From the NCBI GenBank assembly GCA_964400105.1, contig CAYNTG010000021.1, positions 1 through 31,026 of the forward strand: 31,026 nucleotides of DNA, given 5' to 3'. The position numbers and the translations under genes were made by a program. Of the stretch, positions 1-7,601 are shown piece by piece (position 1 is the first letter of the stretch; every line of letters starts with the position of its first letter). Source of the stretch: CAYNTG01 sp964400105. GTDB lineage: Bacteria > UBP14 > UBA6098. The notes below the pieces were generated by a model. That model did not search any database, was not told the origin of the DNA, and worked only from the letters and a program-made list of their open reading frames with translations.

Positions 1-96
1 AATATGGAACATTTTTTAATCCGAAGAAATTCGACAGGTAGAGATAAACTGATGATCGTGCTTGAGGGATTGCGCTGGGACACGACTATCGCCTAG
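1..96 (+). CDS. Possible 3' end of an upstream gene (unrecognised)
   Basis: An open frame enters from the left edge and stops at TAG 94-96, giving about 31 residues with a mixed, protein-like composition that ends WDTTIA. It contains an ATG at position 4, but no ribosome binding site can be judged at the edge. I recognise no family. It may be the tail of a neighbouring gene or a chance frame. Confidence 0.2.
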   Translation, partial: NMEHFLIRRNSTGRDKLMIVLEGLRWDTTIA

Positions 97-213
97 TTAT
101 GTAATCGCCACCAAATCAATATATTTCCCCTGTTCTTTTGGATACAATCAAGCCGTATTTTATCAGGCAGTGGTGTAAATCTCCATTCACCGGACATTTT
201 TAAAAAATATTTC
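97..213. other. Upstream leader without gene
   Basis: AT-rich stretch between the edge fragment and the rex promoter. I see no RNA gene or convincing terminator in it. Confidence 0.4.
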
Positions 214-242
214 TTGACATTTAAAACGCGGATTATTAGACT
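214..242 (+). promoter_or_regulatory. rex promoter (-35 TTGACA, -10 TAGACT)
   Basis: A perfect -35 hexamer TTGACA (214-219) is followed after 17 nt by TAGACT (237-242), a 4/6 match to TATAAT. The predicted transcription start, near 249, falls inside the Rex operator at 246-263. Reading frame from the TTG at 214 into rex would put the start codon on the -35 box, which argues for the downstream ATG at 277. Confidence 0.7.
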
Positions 243-245
243 GGT

Positions 246-263
246 TTGTGATTGTGTTCACAA
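246..263. promoter_or_regulatory. Rex operator (ROP box)
   Basis: TTGTGA-N6-TCACAA, a perfect 6+6 inverted repeat that equals the known Rex consensus. It starts 3 nt after the -10 hexamer, covers the predicted transcription start and lies 13 nt before the rex ATG. Bound Rex would block its own transcription and that of the downstream pump operon; high NADH would release it. The regulatory reading is inference from the Rex family. Confidence 0.9.
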
Positions 264-276
264 GAATAAAGTCGAT

Positions 277-909
277 ATGAAAAAAATACCTGATGAAACA
301 ATTGGACGCCTTTTCTATTATTTGCGGGCATTGGTGTGTCTCGAAAAAGAGGGCATCGATATTGTCCGCTCTTCGCGCCTATCTGAAATCTGCGATATAA
401 ATCCTTCTATTATACGAAAAGACCTATCCTATTTTGGAGATTTTGGAAAAAGAGGCGTGGGATACAACGTCAGCGAATTGAAGAAGGAAATTCGCAAGAT
501 ACTCAATATCGCAGAACCGAATAGCATGGCCTTAATCGGAGTGGGTAATATCGGAAAAGCTATGCTGTCCTTTTCCGGGTTCAGGTCTGAAGGCTTCAGA
601 ATAACCATGGCTTTCGATAAAGACCAGCGCAAAATCGGGAGTAAAATCAAACAGGTTATCGTCGATGATATAGCGAACTTAGAGAAAAAAATTCAATCGG
701 AAAATATTCAACTTGTGATATTGACGGTGCCGGAAAAGGAAGCGCCCGAACTTGCTAAAAGGTTGGCAAAAGCCGGTGTAAGGGCAATTTTGTCATTTGC
801 GCCATGCCAACTCAAAATGCCGACTAATATAAAAGTCACATGCATCGATTTGAGCTCGGAGATCGCACGTTTAATTTACTATTCTACAAAATTTGAATCG
901 ATAGATTAA
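277..909 (+). CDS. rex: Redox-sensing transcriptional repressor Rex
   Basis: Rex senses the NADH/NAD+ ratio and represses genes for anaerobic energy metabolism. The 210-residue product from ATG 277 has the usual family length and opening (MKKIPDETIGRL..YLR). An N-terminal winged helix carries the recognition segment (SSRLSEICDINPSIIRKDL) followed by YFGDFGKRGVGY. A Rossmann NADH-binding fold follows, with GVGNIG at residues 88-93, and the C-terminal tail is the family's swapped helix. The in-frame TTG at 214 lies on the -35 box, and the operator lies between it and the ATG, so the longer start is rejected. Only 34 nt separate rex from the pump operon, so the two are probably co-transcribed and feedback-regulated. 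Confidence 0.95.
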   Translation: MKKIPDETIGRLFYYLRALVCLEKEGIDIVRSSRLSEICDINPSIIRKDLSYFGDFGKRGVGYNVSELKKEIRKILNIAEPNSMALIGVGNIGKAMLSFSGFRSEGFRITMAFDKDQRKIGSKIKQVIVDDIANLEKKIQSENIQLVILTVPEKEAPELAKRLAKAGVRAILSFAPCQLKMPTNIKVTCIDLSSEIARLIYYSTKFESID

Positions 910-925
910 AAAAAATAGTTTTTTT
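908..925 (+). other. A8-TAG-T7 inverted tract between rex and mrpE
   Basis: Eight A (908-915), TAG, then seven T (919-925) can pair as a short all-A:T stem. It could act as a weak attenuator separating rex from the operon, but such a stem is thermodynamically poor. I do not call it a terminator. Confidence 0.25.
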
Positions 926-943
926 AAGAAAGGCTATAAATAA

Positions 944-1465
944 ATGATAGAAAAAGACCATAAAACAACCCATCGGATCAGGGATTTTATTTATTTGTTT
1001 TCTATCCTTTTGGTCATCTGGCTCATTTTGACTTCGAGTTTCCAATGGCAGGAACTAATTATCGGCATTTCAATCAGTTTAATCCTCGCATTAGCTTTGC
1101 ATAAAAGATATTCCGATCTGGGGCTTCCGCCGATTACCATTAAAAGAATCGCGTTGTCTATCGTCTATCTTCTGGTTCTTTTCAAGGAAATTATCCTGGC
1201 CAATTTCGATGTGGCATATAGAGTTCTTCACCCGAAAATGCCTATCAAACCGGGGATCGTAATCATTAGAACCGAACTGAAACAGAATATAGCGAAGGTG
1301 ATACTGGCCAATTCGATTACCCTGACTCCCGGCACATTTACTCTCGACATTAAAGATGATAAACTTCTTATACATTGGATATTCGTGCGTTCGGAGGGTA
1401 TAGAAGAATCTACTAAAAAAATCTCGTATAGATTTGAAAAATATTTAAAGGTAATATTCGCATGA
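944..1465 (+). CDS. mrpE: MrpE/MbhA-like antiporter subunit E
   Basis: Small membrane subunit (173 aa) of the Mrp-type Na+/H+ antiporter module shared by Mrp antiporters, Mbh hydrogenases and Mbx/Mbs complexes. Residues about 14-60 hold two membrane helices (IYLFSILLVIWLILT; LIIGISISLILALAL), with another near 67-90. The cytoplasmic C-terminal part carries the family signature AKVILANSITLTPGTFTL. First gene of the operon after rex, with AAAGG upstream of ATG 944. Its stop overlaps the next start as ATGA (1462-1465), implying coupled translation. Family assignment is firm; the exact role of subunit E in ion transport is not settled even in studied systems. Confidence 0.9.
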   Translation: MIEKDHKTTHRIRDFIYLFSILLVIWLILTSSFQWQELIIGISISLILALALHKRYSDLGLPPITIKRIALSIVYLLVLFKEIILANFDVAYRVLHPKMPIKPGIVIIRTELKQNIAKVILANSITLTPGTFTLDIKDDKLLIHWIFVRSEGIEESTKKISYRFEKYLKVIFA

Positions 1466-1722
1466 ATGAAACCACTATTATTGTTTTCTTAGGCATCATA
1501 GGATTAGGCATTTTATTTAGTATTGTGCGAATGATTTTGGGGCCTACCGCATCCGATAGGGCAGTCGCAGTCGATACTGTCACTACTACTGTAGTCGCCA
1601 TGCTTGTTATACTTGCTTTGCTATTCAAAAGGTATGTTTATCTCGATGTTGCATTAGTCTATTCGCTATTGGCCTTCGTTGGGCTGGTTGCTCTTGCAAG
1701 ATTTCTGGAAGGTGGGATATAA
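1462..1722 (+). CDS. mrpF: MrpF/MbhB-like antiporter subunit F
   Basis: An 86-residue protein with three membrane helices, typical in size for MrpF. The diagnostic stretch is RMILGPTASDRAVAVDTV after helix 1, followed by LLFKRYVYLDVALVYSLLAFVG. In the family the conserved Asp residues lie in or near the membrane and belong to the small-subunit cluster of the antiporter. The start overlaps the previous stop by 4 nt, and the next gene begins directly after its TAA. AAAGG lies 10 nt upstream. Confidence 0.92.
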   Translation: MNETTIIVFLGIIGLGILFSIVRMILGPTASDRAVAVDTVTTTVVAMLVILALLFKRYVYLDVALVYSLLAFVGLVALARFLEGGI

Positions 1723-2037
1723 ATGGAATTACTTGGAGTAGTTATTACGGGCGTCGGAGTAGTGTTTTTGATGCTGGGTAATTTCGGAGTATTGAGACTT
1801 CCTGATGTATATAATCGGATTCAAGCGGGAACGAAATGCACTACTTTCGGCGCTTTTTTCTCGATTATTGGAGTAGGGATAATTCAACCCGAATGGTTCT
1901 GGAAATGCCTGCTTATTGCCTTTTTTGTTTTGATAACTAACCCCATATCGAGTCATGCAATAGCAAGAGCCTCCAAAAAGGCGGGGGTTAAGCTTTGTAG
2001 CAGAACCGTTATCGATAAATCGGATGATTTCAAATAA
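1723..2037 (+). CDS. mrpG: MrpG/MbhC-like antiporter subunit G
   Basis: A 104-residue MrpG-family protein with three hydrophobic segments. The signature FGVLRLPDVYNRIQAGTKCTTFG at about residues 21-43 is diagnostic, and NPISSHAIARAS follows in the third helix region. ATG 1723 directly follows the stop of mrpF and has AAGGTGGGAT as a ribosome binding site. It completes the E-F-G trio that opens Mbh/Mbx operons. Confidence 0.93.
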   Translation: MELLGVVITGVGVVFLMLGNFGVLRLPDVYNRIQAGTKCTTFGAFFSIIGVGIIQPEWFWKCLLIAFFVLITNPISSHAIARASKKAGVKLCSRTVIDKSDDFK

Positions 2038-2051
2038 TATTTAGGAACACT

Positions 2052-2291
2052 ATGATAATAATAGTCAGTTTATTGGTTCTTATGATGTTTGTTTCGGCAA
2101 TCGCGGCGTTGCTTTTTAAAGATTTGATAAGCGCCGTAATAGCCGCGTGTATGGTAAGCTTGATAGCGGCGATTCTATTTTATCTTCTTCAGGCTCCGGA
2201 TGTCGCTATGGCAGAGGCTTCGATTGGCGCTGCACTGGTGACGGCTGTATTTATAATAGCAATCAAGCGAACAAAGAGGTATGAAGAGTGA
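2052..2291 (+). CDS. MbhD-like subunit (DUF4040; MrpA C-terminal piece)
   Basis: A 79-residue protein with three membrane helices, matching MbhD, which corresponds to the first of the extra helices at the C-terminus of MrpA. The tell-tale stretch is LLQAPDVAMAEASIGAALVTAVFIIAI, with acidic and polar residues inside the membrane; in the family these residues line an ion path. AGGA lies 6 nt before ATG 2052. Its stop TGA overlaps the next start as GTGA. The split from MrpA is a hallmark of Mbh/Mbx-type operons as opposed to stand-alone Mrp antiporters. Confidence 0.88.
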   Translation: MIIIVSLLVLMMFVSAIAALLFKDLISAVIAACMVSLIAAILFYLLQAPDVAMAEASIGAALVTAVFIIAIKRTKRYEE

Positions 2292-2974
2292 AAAAAATTA
2301 TCGTGATAGTTTTATTGTCGATTATCGCATTGGGGATTTTCGCGTCTTTACAGCAAATACCTTTTGGAAAATCTAAATCCAAGGTCGGTAAATACTATCT
2401 ACAGAAAAGCCAAGAGGAAACCGGAGCTTCGAATGTGGTTACTTCCGTGGTGGTCGGTTACAGAGGTTTCGATACCCTGGGCGAGATAACGGTGCTTTTT
2501 CTGGCGACGATTGGCTTGGGTGCCGTATTGGCGACCTTTAAAAAGAAAGAAAACGGGCAACCAGAAAAGGCGAGCCTAATCCTTACTACCGGATGTCGTT
2601 TTCTGTTCCCGCTTATTCTTCTTTTTGGCTCCTATATTTTCATTTTCGGACATCTTTCGCCCGGCGGAGGATTTCAGGGTGGCGCGGTTATCGCCTCCGC
2701 TTTCCTATTGATTTATCTCGGATGTAGGGGGAAGAGAGTCAATAAAGTCGGTAGCAGTGTGCTCGAATCGTTGGGCGGTTTGGTTTTTATAGTGCTCGGT
2801 CTGGTCGGTCTCACCCTTGGCGGACACTATTATTTGTCAAATTTCCTGCCCAAAGGCGAATACAACACATTATTCAGCGCGGGCATTATTCCCTTAATTT
2901 ATATCGCCATCGGATTGAAAGTAGGTTCGGAATTGAGCGGGATTATCGATCTGATGATGGAGGAAACTCGATGA
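2288..2974 (+). CDS. mrpB: Fused MbhE + MrpB/MbhF subunit
   Basis: A 228-residue membrane protein joining two pieces that are separate in Mbh hydrogenase. Residues about 1-90 match MbhE: one N-terminal helix, then TSVVVGYRGFDTLGEITVLFLATIGL. Residues about 97-228 match MrpB, with the signature IFGHLSPGGGFQGGAVIASAF at about 124-144 and four helices. The start is GTG 2288, overlapping the MbhD stop by 4 nt. P. furiosus mbx, as I recall it, also lacks a separate E gene, so this fusion is consistent with an Mbx-type operon. Its role is in the Na+/H+ antiport half of the complex. Confidence 0.88.
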   Translation: MKKIIVIVLLSIIALGIFASLQQIPFGKSKSKVGKYYLQKSQEETGASNVVTSVVVGYRGFDTLGEITVLFLATIGLGAVLATFKKKENGQPEKASLILTTGCRFLFPLILLFGSYIFIFGHLSPGGGFQGGAVIASAFLLIYLGCRGKRVNKVGSSVLESLGGLVFIVLGLVGLTLGGHYYLSNFLPKGEYNTLFSAGIIPLIYIAIGLKVGSELSGIIDLMMEETR

Positions 2975-3330
2975 GTTTTTTACAGGATTATATCTATTAT
3001 ATCGGCGCTTTTGGATTAGTGTTCATCGGTCTATTTATAATGTTGACCAAACACAATCTCATTAAAGTAATAATCGGCCTGAGTATTCTGGAAACGGGTG
3101 TAAATCTGTTTCTAATATCCGTTGGTTATATCACCAATGGAACAGCCCCAATCTTTTCAAAACCCGGACTCGATATCTCGACTATGGTCGATCCGGTTCC
3201 GCAGGCACTGGTGTTGACCGCTATTGTTATCGGCCTGGCGGTTTTGGCTCTGGCTCTTTCTTTATCGATAGCAGCATATAAACACTTTGGAACACTCGAT
3301 TTGCGGAAAATAAAGGAGCAGAGATGGTAA
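2971..3330 (+). CDS. mrpC: MrpC/NuoK-like subunit (MbhG)
   Basis: A 119-residue three-helix protein homologous to MrpC and NuoK. Helix 2 carries the intramembrane Glu in GLSILETGVNLFLIS, equivalent to a key proton-path Glu of NuoK. DPVPQALVLTAIVIGLAV is the family signature of helix 3. ATG 2971 overlaps the previous stop (ATGA), with GGAGG upstream. Its last codons overlap the next gene by 7 nt. It probably sits between the antiporter-like subunits and the rest of the membrane arm. Confidence 0.93.
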   Translation: MSFLQDYIYYIGAFGLVFIGLFIMLTKHNLIKVIIGLSILETGVNLFLISVGYITNGTAPIFSKPGLDISTMVDPVPQALVLTAIVIGLAVLALALSLSIAAYKHFGTLDLRKIKEQRW

Positions 3331-4793
3331 ACCCGGTTCTTCTAATAGTTGTTCCTTTAGGATTGGCGTTTTCGATACCGCTGTTGGCTTTTATTTCGAA
3401 GAGGATTATAAAGTTCGTTCCCGTTCTGGCTTTTCTTTATAATCTAATTATATCTATATCGCTGATACCGCACGCAATACGTGAACCGATTGTAGTTAAT
3501 ATCGGAGGATTTGCCCCTCCGTTCAGCATCGTTTTGGTTGCCGGACCGATTGGCATTCTGTTTTCTACGCTCATATCTCTGGCGGGTTTTTTAGTCGCTA
3601 TTTATGCCCTCGGTTATATTAAGGAAGGACCACAGCAAAAATATCACATGCTTTACCTTCTGCTCCTTACCGGAGCCACCGGGGTAGTGCTTACCGGAGA
3701 TATATTTAATCTATTCGTCTTCTTTGAAATCCTCTGTATCTCCTCTTACGCATTGGTGGCATATCTGGGGAACAAGGCTGGCATAGAATCTTCGATCAAA
3801 TACTTAATTCAAGGATCCATAGGGTCGAGCCTACTTCTGATGGGAATCGGATTGCTCTATGGATATTTCGGCACGCTTAACATGGCGGATATCGCCGCCC
3901 AAATCGGGACGGTCAGCTCGACGAAACTATTTATACCGATGGTTTTGATGGTTACCGGCCTTGGAATCGAAGCGGCTATATTCCCTCTGAATGCGTGGTT
4001 GCCCGATGCACATTCTTCCGCGCCTTCGTCCGTTAGCGCAATTCTCTCCGGGATAGCAATCGAAGTCGGCCTTTATGCGGTGATTCGAGTGTTATTCACA
4101 ATGTTCGATGCCTCGAGCTTTTTTGTGTTTCTCCTTCTGCTGGGAGGATTGACACTCTTAATCGGCGAGATGTGCGCCCTTAGCCAGAAGAACATCAAAC
4201 GAATGCTCGCGTATTCGAGTATAGGGCAAATCGGGCTTATCCTTTTTGCTTTTTCATTATCCACTCAGCTTGGTGTTAGCGGCGGACTTTTCCAGATGAT
4301 AAGCCATACTCTTGGCAAGGGATTATTGTTTTTGGCTGCGGGTTTTATGATCTATAAAACCGGTTCTATGGAGATTTCTTCTTTTGAGGGCATCGCAAAA
4401 AAAATGCCGCTAACCGCCCTTCTTTTTACAATCGGGACTTTTTCTCTGGTGGGTTTACCTCCATTTATCGGTTTTGCGAGTAAATTTATGGTTATCCGTG
4501 CGGCACTTGCACAAGGAGAGCTTATTTATTCGCTGTTAGTCGGCGTAGTGTTATTAGCGACTGTAATAGAGGGATCATACTTCTTCCGCATAGTGCAGGT
4601 GATGTATTTTAAGAATAACAATCAAAGCGTTGAAAAGAATGAATCTCCGATTAGCGGATTAATTCCCATGTTCATTTTTGCATCGCTGATAATCTTTATT
4701 GGAGTATATCCCAATTTTGTCATGACCATCATCAATCCCGCCGCTACGGAGCTTCTCGATAGAATCGGCTATATAAGGAGTGTATTAGGATGA
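3324..4793 (+). CDS. mrpD: MrpD/NuoN-type antiporter-like subunit (MbhH)
   Basis: A 489-residue protein with about 14 membrane helices. The helix-5 Glu is present (NLFVFFEILCISSYALVAY), as are FPLNAWLPDAHSSAPSSVS, the helix-8 QMISHTLGKG and the helix-12 Lys (GFASKF). The odd point is helix 7: the usual Lys of the family (as in G-x-x-x-K-x-x-x-Y) is Glu247 here (SGIAIEVGLYAVIR, codon GAA 4062-4064), so the canonical Glu-Lys pair becomes Glu-Glu. ATG 3324 has AAGGAG upstream. Stop and next start overlap (ATGA). In the family it is one of the Na+/H+ conduits driven by the redox module. Confidence 0.93.
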   Translation: MVNPVLLIVVPLGLAFSIPLLAFISKRIIKFVPVLAFLYNLIISISLIPHAIREPIVVNIGGFAPPFSIVLVAGPIGILFSTLISLAGFLVAIYALGYIKEGPQQKYHMLYLLLLTGATGVVLTGDIFNLFVFFEILCISSYALVAYLGNKAGIESSIKYLIQGSIGSSLLLMGIGLLYGYFGTLNMADIAAQIGTVSSTKLFIPMVLMVTGLGIEAAIFPLNAWLPDAHSSAPSSVSAILSGIAIEVGLYAVIRVLFTMFDASSFFVFLLLLGGLTLLIGEMCALSQKNIKRMLAYSSIGQIGLILFAFSLSTQLGVSGGLFQMISHTLGKGLLFLAAGFMIYKTGSMEISSFEGIAKKMPLTALLFTIGTFSLVGLPPFIGFASKFMVIRAALAQGELIYSLLVGVVLLATVIEGSYFFRIVQVMYFKNNNQSVEKNESPISGLIPMFIFASLIIFIGVYPNFVMTIINPAATELLDRIGYIRSVLG

Positions 4794-6649
4794 GTTTAGA
4801 ACTTTTATTGATAGTCGCTTTTGGCGGCGCATTTCTCACTTACTTTTTAGGCAAGATTTCGTCTAAACTCAGAAATGGATTTGCGGTCTTAAATTCATTG
4901 GCTTTAGTAGTTATGCTTGTTTTCTTCTACGGCCAGAATATTGAATATCCCGTTAATTTTAGCTTCTTTGATATATCATTTGTTTTACGAATGAATATGG
5001 TTTCGTGGTTTTTCGCAATTACTATCGTGGGTATCGGCCTTCTGTCTATTATATACTCACTGAGATATATGGAGAACAAAAAGAAGCTGGATTACTATTA
5101 TTTCACTACCTTATTTATTAATGCGAGTATGCTGGCAACCGTGCTTTGCGGTGACTTGTTATCGTTCTTTATTTTCTGGGAGATGATGAGTTGGAGTACC
5201 TATTTATTGATAAGCTACAAGGGAGGGGAAAAGGCTCTCTATGCGGGGATGAAATATATAATCATGTCCATAATCGGTTCTCTGGCAATGCTTCTGGGTA
5301 TTATAAGTTTGTATGTCACTTTCGGCACCCTGGAAATAACGGCTTTAAGCGTTTTAATACAAACCGCTTCTTCCGGTTATATTCTGTTTATATTAGTTCT
5401 ATTTTCACTTTCCTTTACTGTTATTAATGCGTTTTGGCCATTTCATACCTGGTTGCCCGATGCCCACGCCGAGGCCGTGTCTCCGTTTTCATCGATATTA
5501 TCTGCTGTGCTTGTGAGAAAAGGTATGTATGGATTGTATCTTTTCATGTATATGATTCTCGGATTGGATGTTTTAAATAAACTCAAATTCGGCATTATAA
5601 GTTTCAATGGAGTTTTCTGCTGGATAGGCGCGATTACGATTATCTTCGCCGCACTGACCGCTTTATTGCAGAACGATTCCAAAAGAATTCTTGCATGGAG
5701 CACTGTAGGACAGGGCGGCTACATGATTTTAGGCGTAGCCTATGCTACCAGTCTCGGAGTTGCCGGCGGCACATTTCATATCTTGAATCATTCCATATAT
5801 ATAGGCTTGCTATTTTTTGTGGCCGGTGCAATAGAGTACCGAACCGGCGGAGTGAGAGATTTAAACTCCCTGGGCGGTTTGATAAAGAAAATGCCAGTGA
5901 CCTTCGTAGGTGCTGTTATCGGAATTTGTGGATTGATTGGATTGCCCTTGACCAATGGATTTGTCTCCAAGTGGTTAATCTACAAGACCCTGATACTTGG
6001 AAATAATCCATTATTAGCCTTTTTCGCCTTTTTGGGAACATGGGGGACAATTCTATACGGTTACAAGTTTATTCATAATATATTTTTAGGGCAATTGCCC
6101 GATAAATATAAAGATATCAAAGAAGTTCCCTTCTCCATGCAATTGCCCATAATAATTTTATCGATAATGGTTATTCTTTTCGGAGTCTTACCCGGAATAC
6201 CTCTTAAAATGATCAATGCCGTTAATATTTATATGGGATTCGAGCCTTTGAATATTACTCTGGCCGGCATTATTTCCGAAACCGGAACATTGAATATGGT
6301 GAATATCTTCGCGACCATTTTAGTTGTGAGTGTAATTATCGGTTTGATTTTAAAAGTAAGTCGTAAATCGAGAAAAATAGATCAATACGATAACTATGCC
6401 GCCGGTGCAGCTGTTCCAAAGGAAAAATATCACTATACGGTCGCCTTTTACAATCCCCTGGAGAGAATGCTCAAGCCGTTTCTGGTTGATTACGTCGATG
6501 CGTTCTATATCAGAATAGTGCAATTTATTAGAGATTTGAGTAACAGCGTAAGGCGGATTTATACTGGACATGTTACTGATTACGTTATGTATATAATTGT
6601 ATTCCTGACATTCTTGATTTTAATACAATTGAGATGGAGTGTATTTTAA
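4790..6649 (+). CDS. Second antiporter-like subunit (MbxH'/HyfB/NuoL-like)
   Basis: A 619-residue NuoL/NuoM/NuoN-family protein, the second large antiporter homologue. Helix-5 Glu (FFIFWEMMSWSTYLLI), WPFHTWLPDAHAEAVSPFSS, helix-7 Lys (LVRKGMYGLYLF) and helix-12 Lys (NGFVSKW) are all present, so the conduit looks intact, unlike the preceding subunit. The C-terminal 100 residues add a charged segment and a last helix of the HyfB/MbxH' type (SVRRIYTGHVTDYVMYIIVFLTFLI). Having two adjacent H subunits is typical of Mbx/Mbs rather than Mbh. ATG 4790 overlaps the previous stop (ATGA). It ends in TAATG with the next gene. Confidence 0.92.
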   Translation: MSLELLLIVAFGGAFLTYFLGKISSKLRNGFAVLNSLALVVMLVFFYGQNIEYPVNFSFFDISFVLRMNMVSWFFAITIVGIGLLSIIYSLRYMENKKKLDYYYFTTLFINASMLATVLCGDLLSFFIFWEMMSWSTYLLISYKGGEKALYAGMKYIIMSIIGSLAMLLGIISLYVTFGTLEITALSVLIQTASSGYILFILVLFSLSFTVINAFWPFHTWLPDAHAEAVSPFSSILSAVLVRKGMYGLYLFMYMILGLDVLNKLKFGIISFNGVFCWIGAITIIFAALTALLQNDSKRILAWSTVGQGGYMILGVAYATSLGVAGGTFHILNHSIYIGLLFFVAGAIEYRTGGVRDLNSLGGLIKKMPVTFVGAVIGICGLIGLPLTNGFVSKWLIYKTLILGNNPLLAFFAFLGTWGTILYGYKFIHNIFLGQLPDKYKDIKEVPFSMQLPIIILSIMVILFGVLPGIPLKMINAVNIYMGFEPLNITLAGIISETGTLNMVNIFATILVVSVIIGLILKVSRKSRKIDQYDNYAAGAAVPKEKYHYTVAFYNPLERMLKPFLVDYVDAFYIRIVQFIRDLSNSVRRIYTGHVTDYVMYIIVFLTFLILIQLRWSVF

Positions 6650-7584
6650 TGTTTATCCTCGATATTATATTGGTGCCGATGCTGGCCTTAATTACGAGCC
6701 TGTTTCTTCTCGGACTTTCCAGAATTATAATGGCGCGAATTCAATGGCGATATGGCCCGCCTATAACTCAACCGGTTATAGATATTATAAGGATGTTCAG
6801 CCAAAAGTCGTTCAGCCACGGATCGATGTTCGAGTTGGGATTGATTCTTTCTCTGACAGGGTCTCTCGTGGTTGTGCTGTTTCTTCCTTTAGGGGGATTA
6901 TTCGTATTCGAATCTAGCGGATTATTGGTGATATTGTATCTGATGATTTTATCGCCTCTGGGTTTAGCATTAAGTGCGGGAGAATCGGCTAATCCAAATT
7001 CAAGTATAGGCATATCAAGAAAATTCCTCCTGGCTCTCGGATACGAAGTGCCCTTGTTGCTCGTCCTTTTGGCTGTGATGACCCATTACAACACCATTTC
7101 TATCTTCGAGATTGTCCAAATACAATCTTATCGGGGATGGTCGCTTGGCTCATTGCCTTTACTGCTGTCCGGATTCGCTTATTTACTCATACTTCCGGCG
7201 ATACTCGGAATAAGGCCTTTTGAAATGGTGGGTGCGGTTCAGGAAATATCGTCGGGACCTAATGTTGAATACGGCGGCAAATATTTGGCCTTCTCCACAA
7301 TCCAACACGGCCTACAGGAATTTATTGGAATTTCCCTTTTCGTAAATCTCTTTTTGGGTGGGGGAGATCTCTTTGGGTTATTCAGCGCATACGCACATAC
7401 GGCATTGGGCGGCATATTGGGGATTATCGTATTTTTGGCTAAGATGCTAATAGTTTTCATGCTCGGTCTTTCAGTTAACGCTGTTTTCCCTCGGTTCAGG
7501 ATAGAACAGGCGATCAAATACCTGTGGACATGGCCGACTTTGATCGCATTCGCGGGAATAATAATCGTAATTATTCAAAATTAA
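6649..7584 (+). CDS. NuoH/HyfC-like membrane anchor (MbxM-like)
   Basis: A complex-I NuoH homologue (about 311 aa from ATG 6649) that ties the hydrophilic redox module to the membrane arm. It has about eight helices. Family motifs include RIQWRYGPPITQPVIDIIRMF near the N-terminus, SPLGLALSAGES, RPFEMVGAVQEISSGPNVEYGGKY with its conserved acidic residues, and a C-terminal NAVFPRFRIEQAIKYLWTWP. Two starts are possible: ATG 6634, or ATG 6649 overlapping the previous stop (TAATG). The second has GGAG about 9 nt upstream and is preferred. It stands before the NuoB gene, as in mbx operons. Confidence 0.92.
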   Translation: MFILDIILVPMLALITSLFLLGLSRIIMARIQWRYGPPITQPVIDIIRMFSQKSFSHGSMFELGLILSLTGSLVVVLFLPLGGLFVFESSGLLVILYLMILSPLGLALSAGESANPNSSIGISRKFLLALGYEVPLLLVLLAVMTHYNTISIFEIVQIQSYRGWSLGSLPLLLSGFAYLLILPAILGIRPFEMVGAVQEISSGPNVEYGGKYLAFSTIQHGLQEFIGISLFVNLFLGGGDLFGLFSAYAHTALGGILGIIVFLAKMLIVFMLGLSVNAVFPRFRIEQAIKYLWTWPTLIAFAGIIIVIIQN

Positions 7585-7601
7585 TTTTATAGGATTATAA
7601 C

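Noticed and set aside
214..276. Longer rex start at TTG 214
   Set aside because: The TTG is the -35 hexamer, and the promoter and Rex operator lie between it and ATG 277; the family length fits the shorter form.
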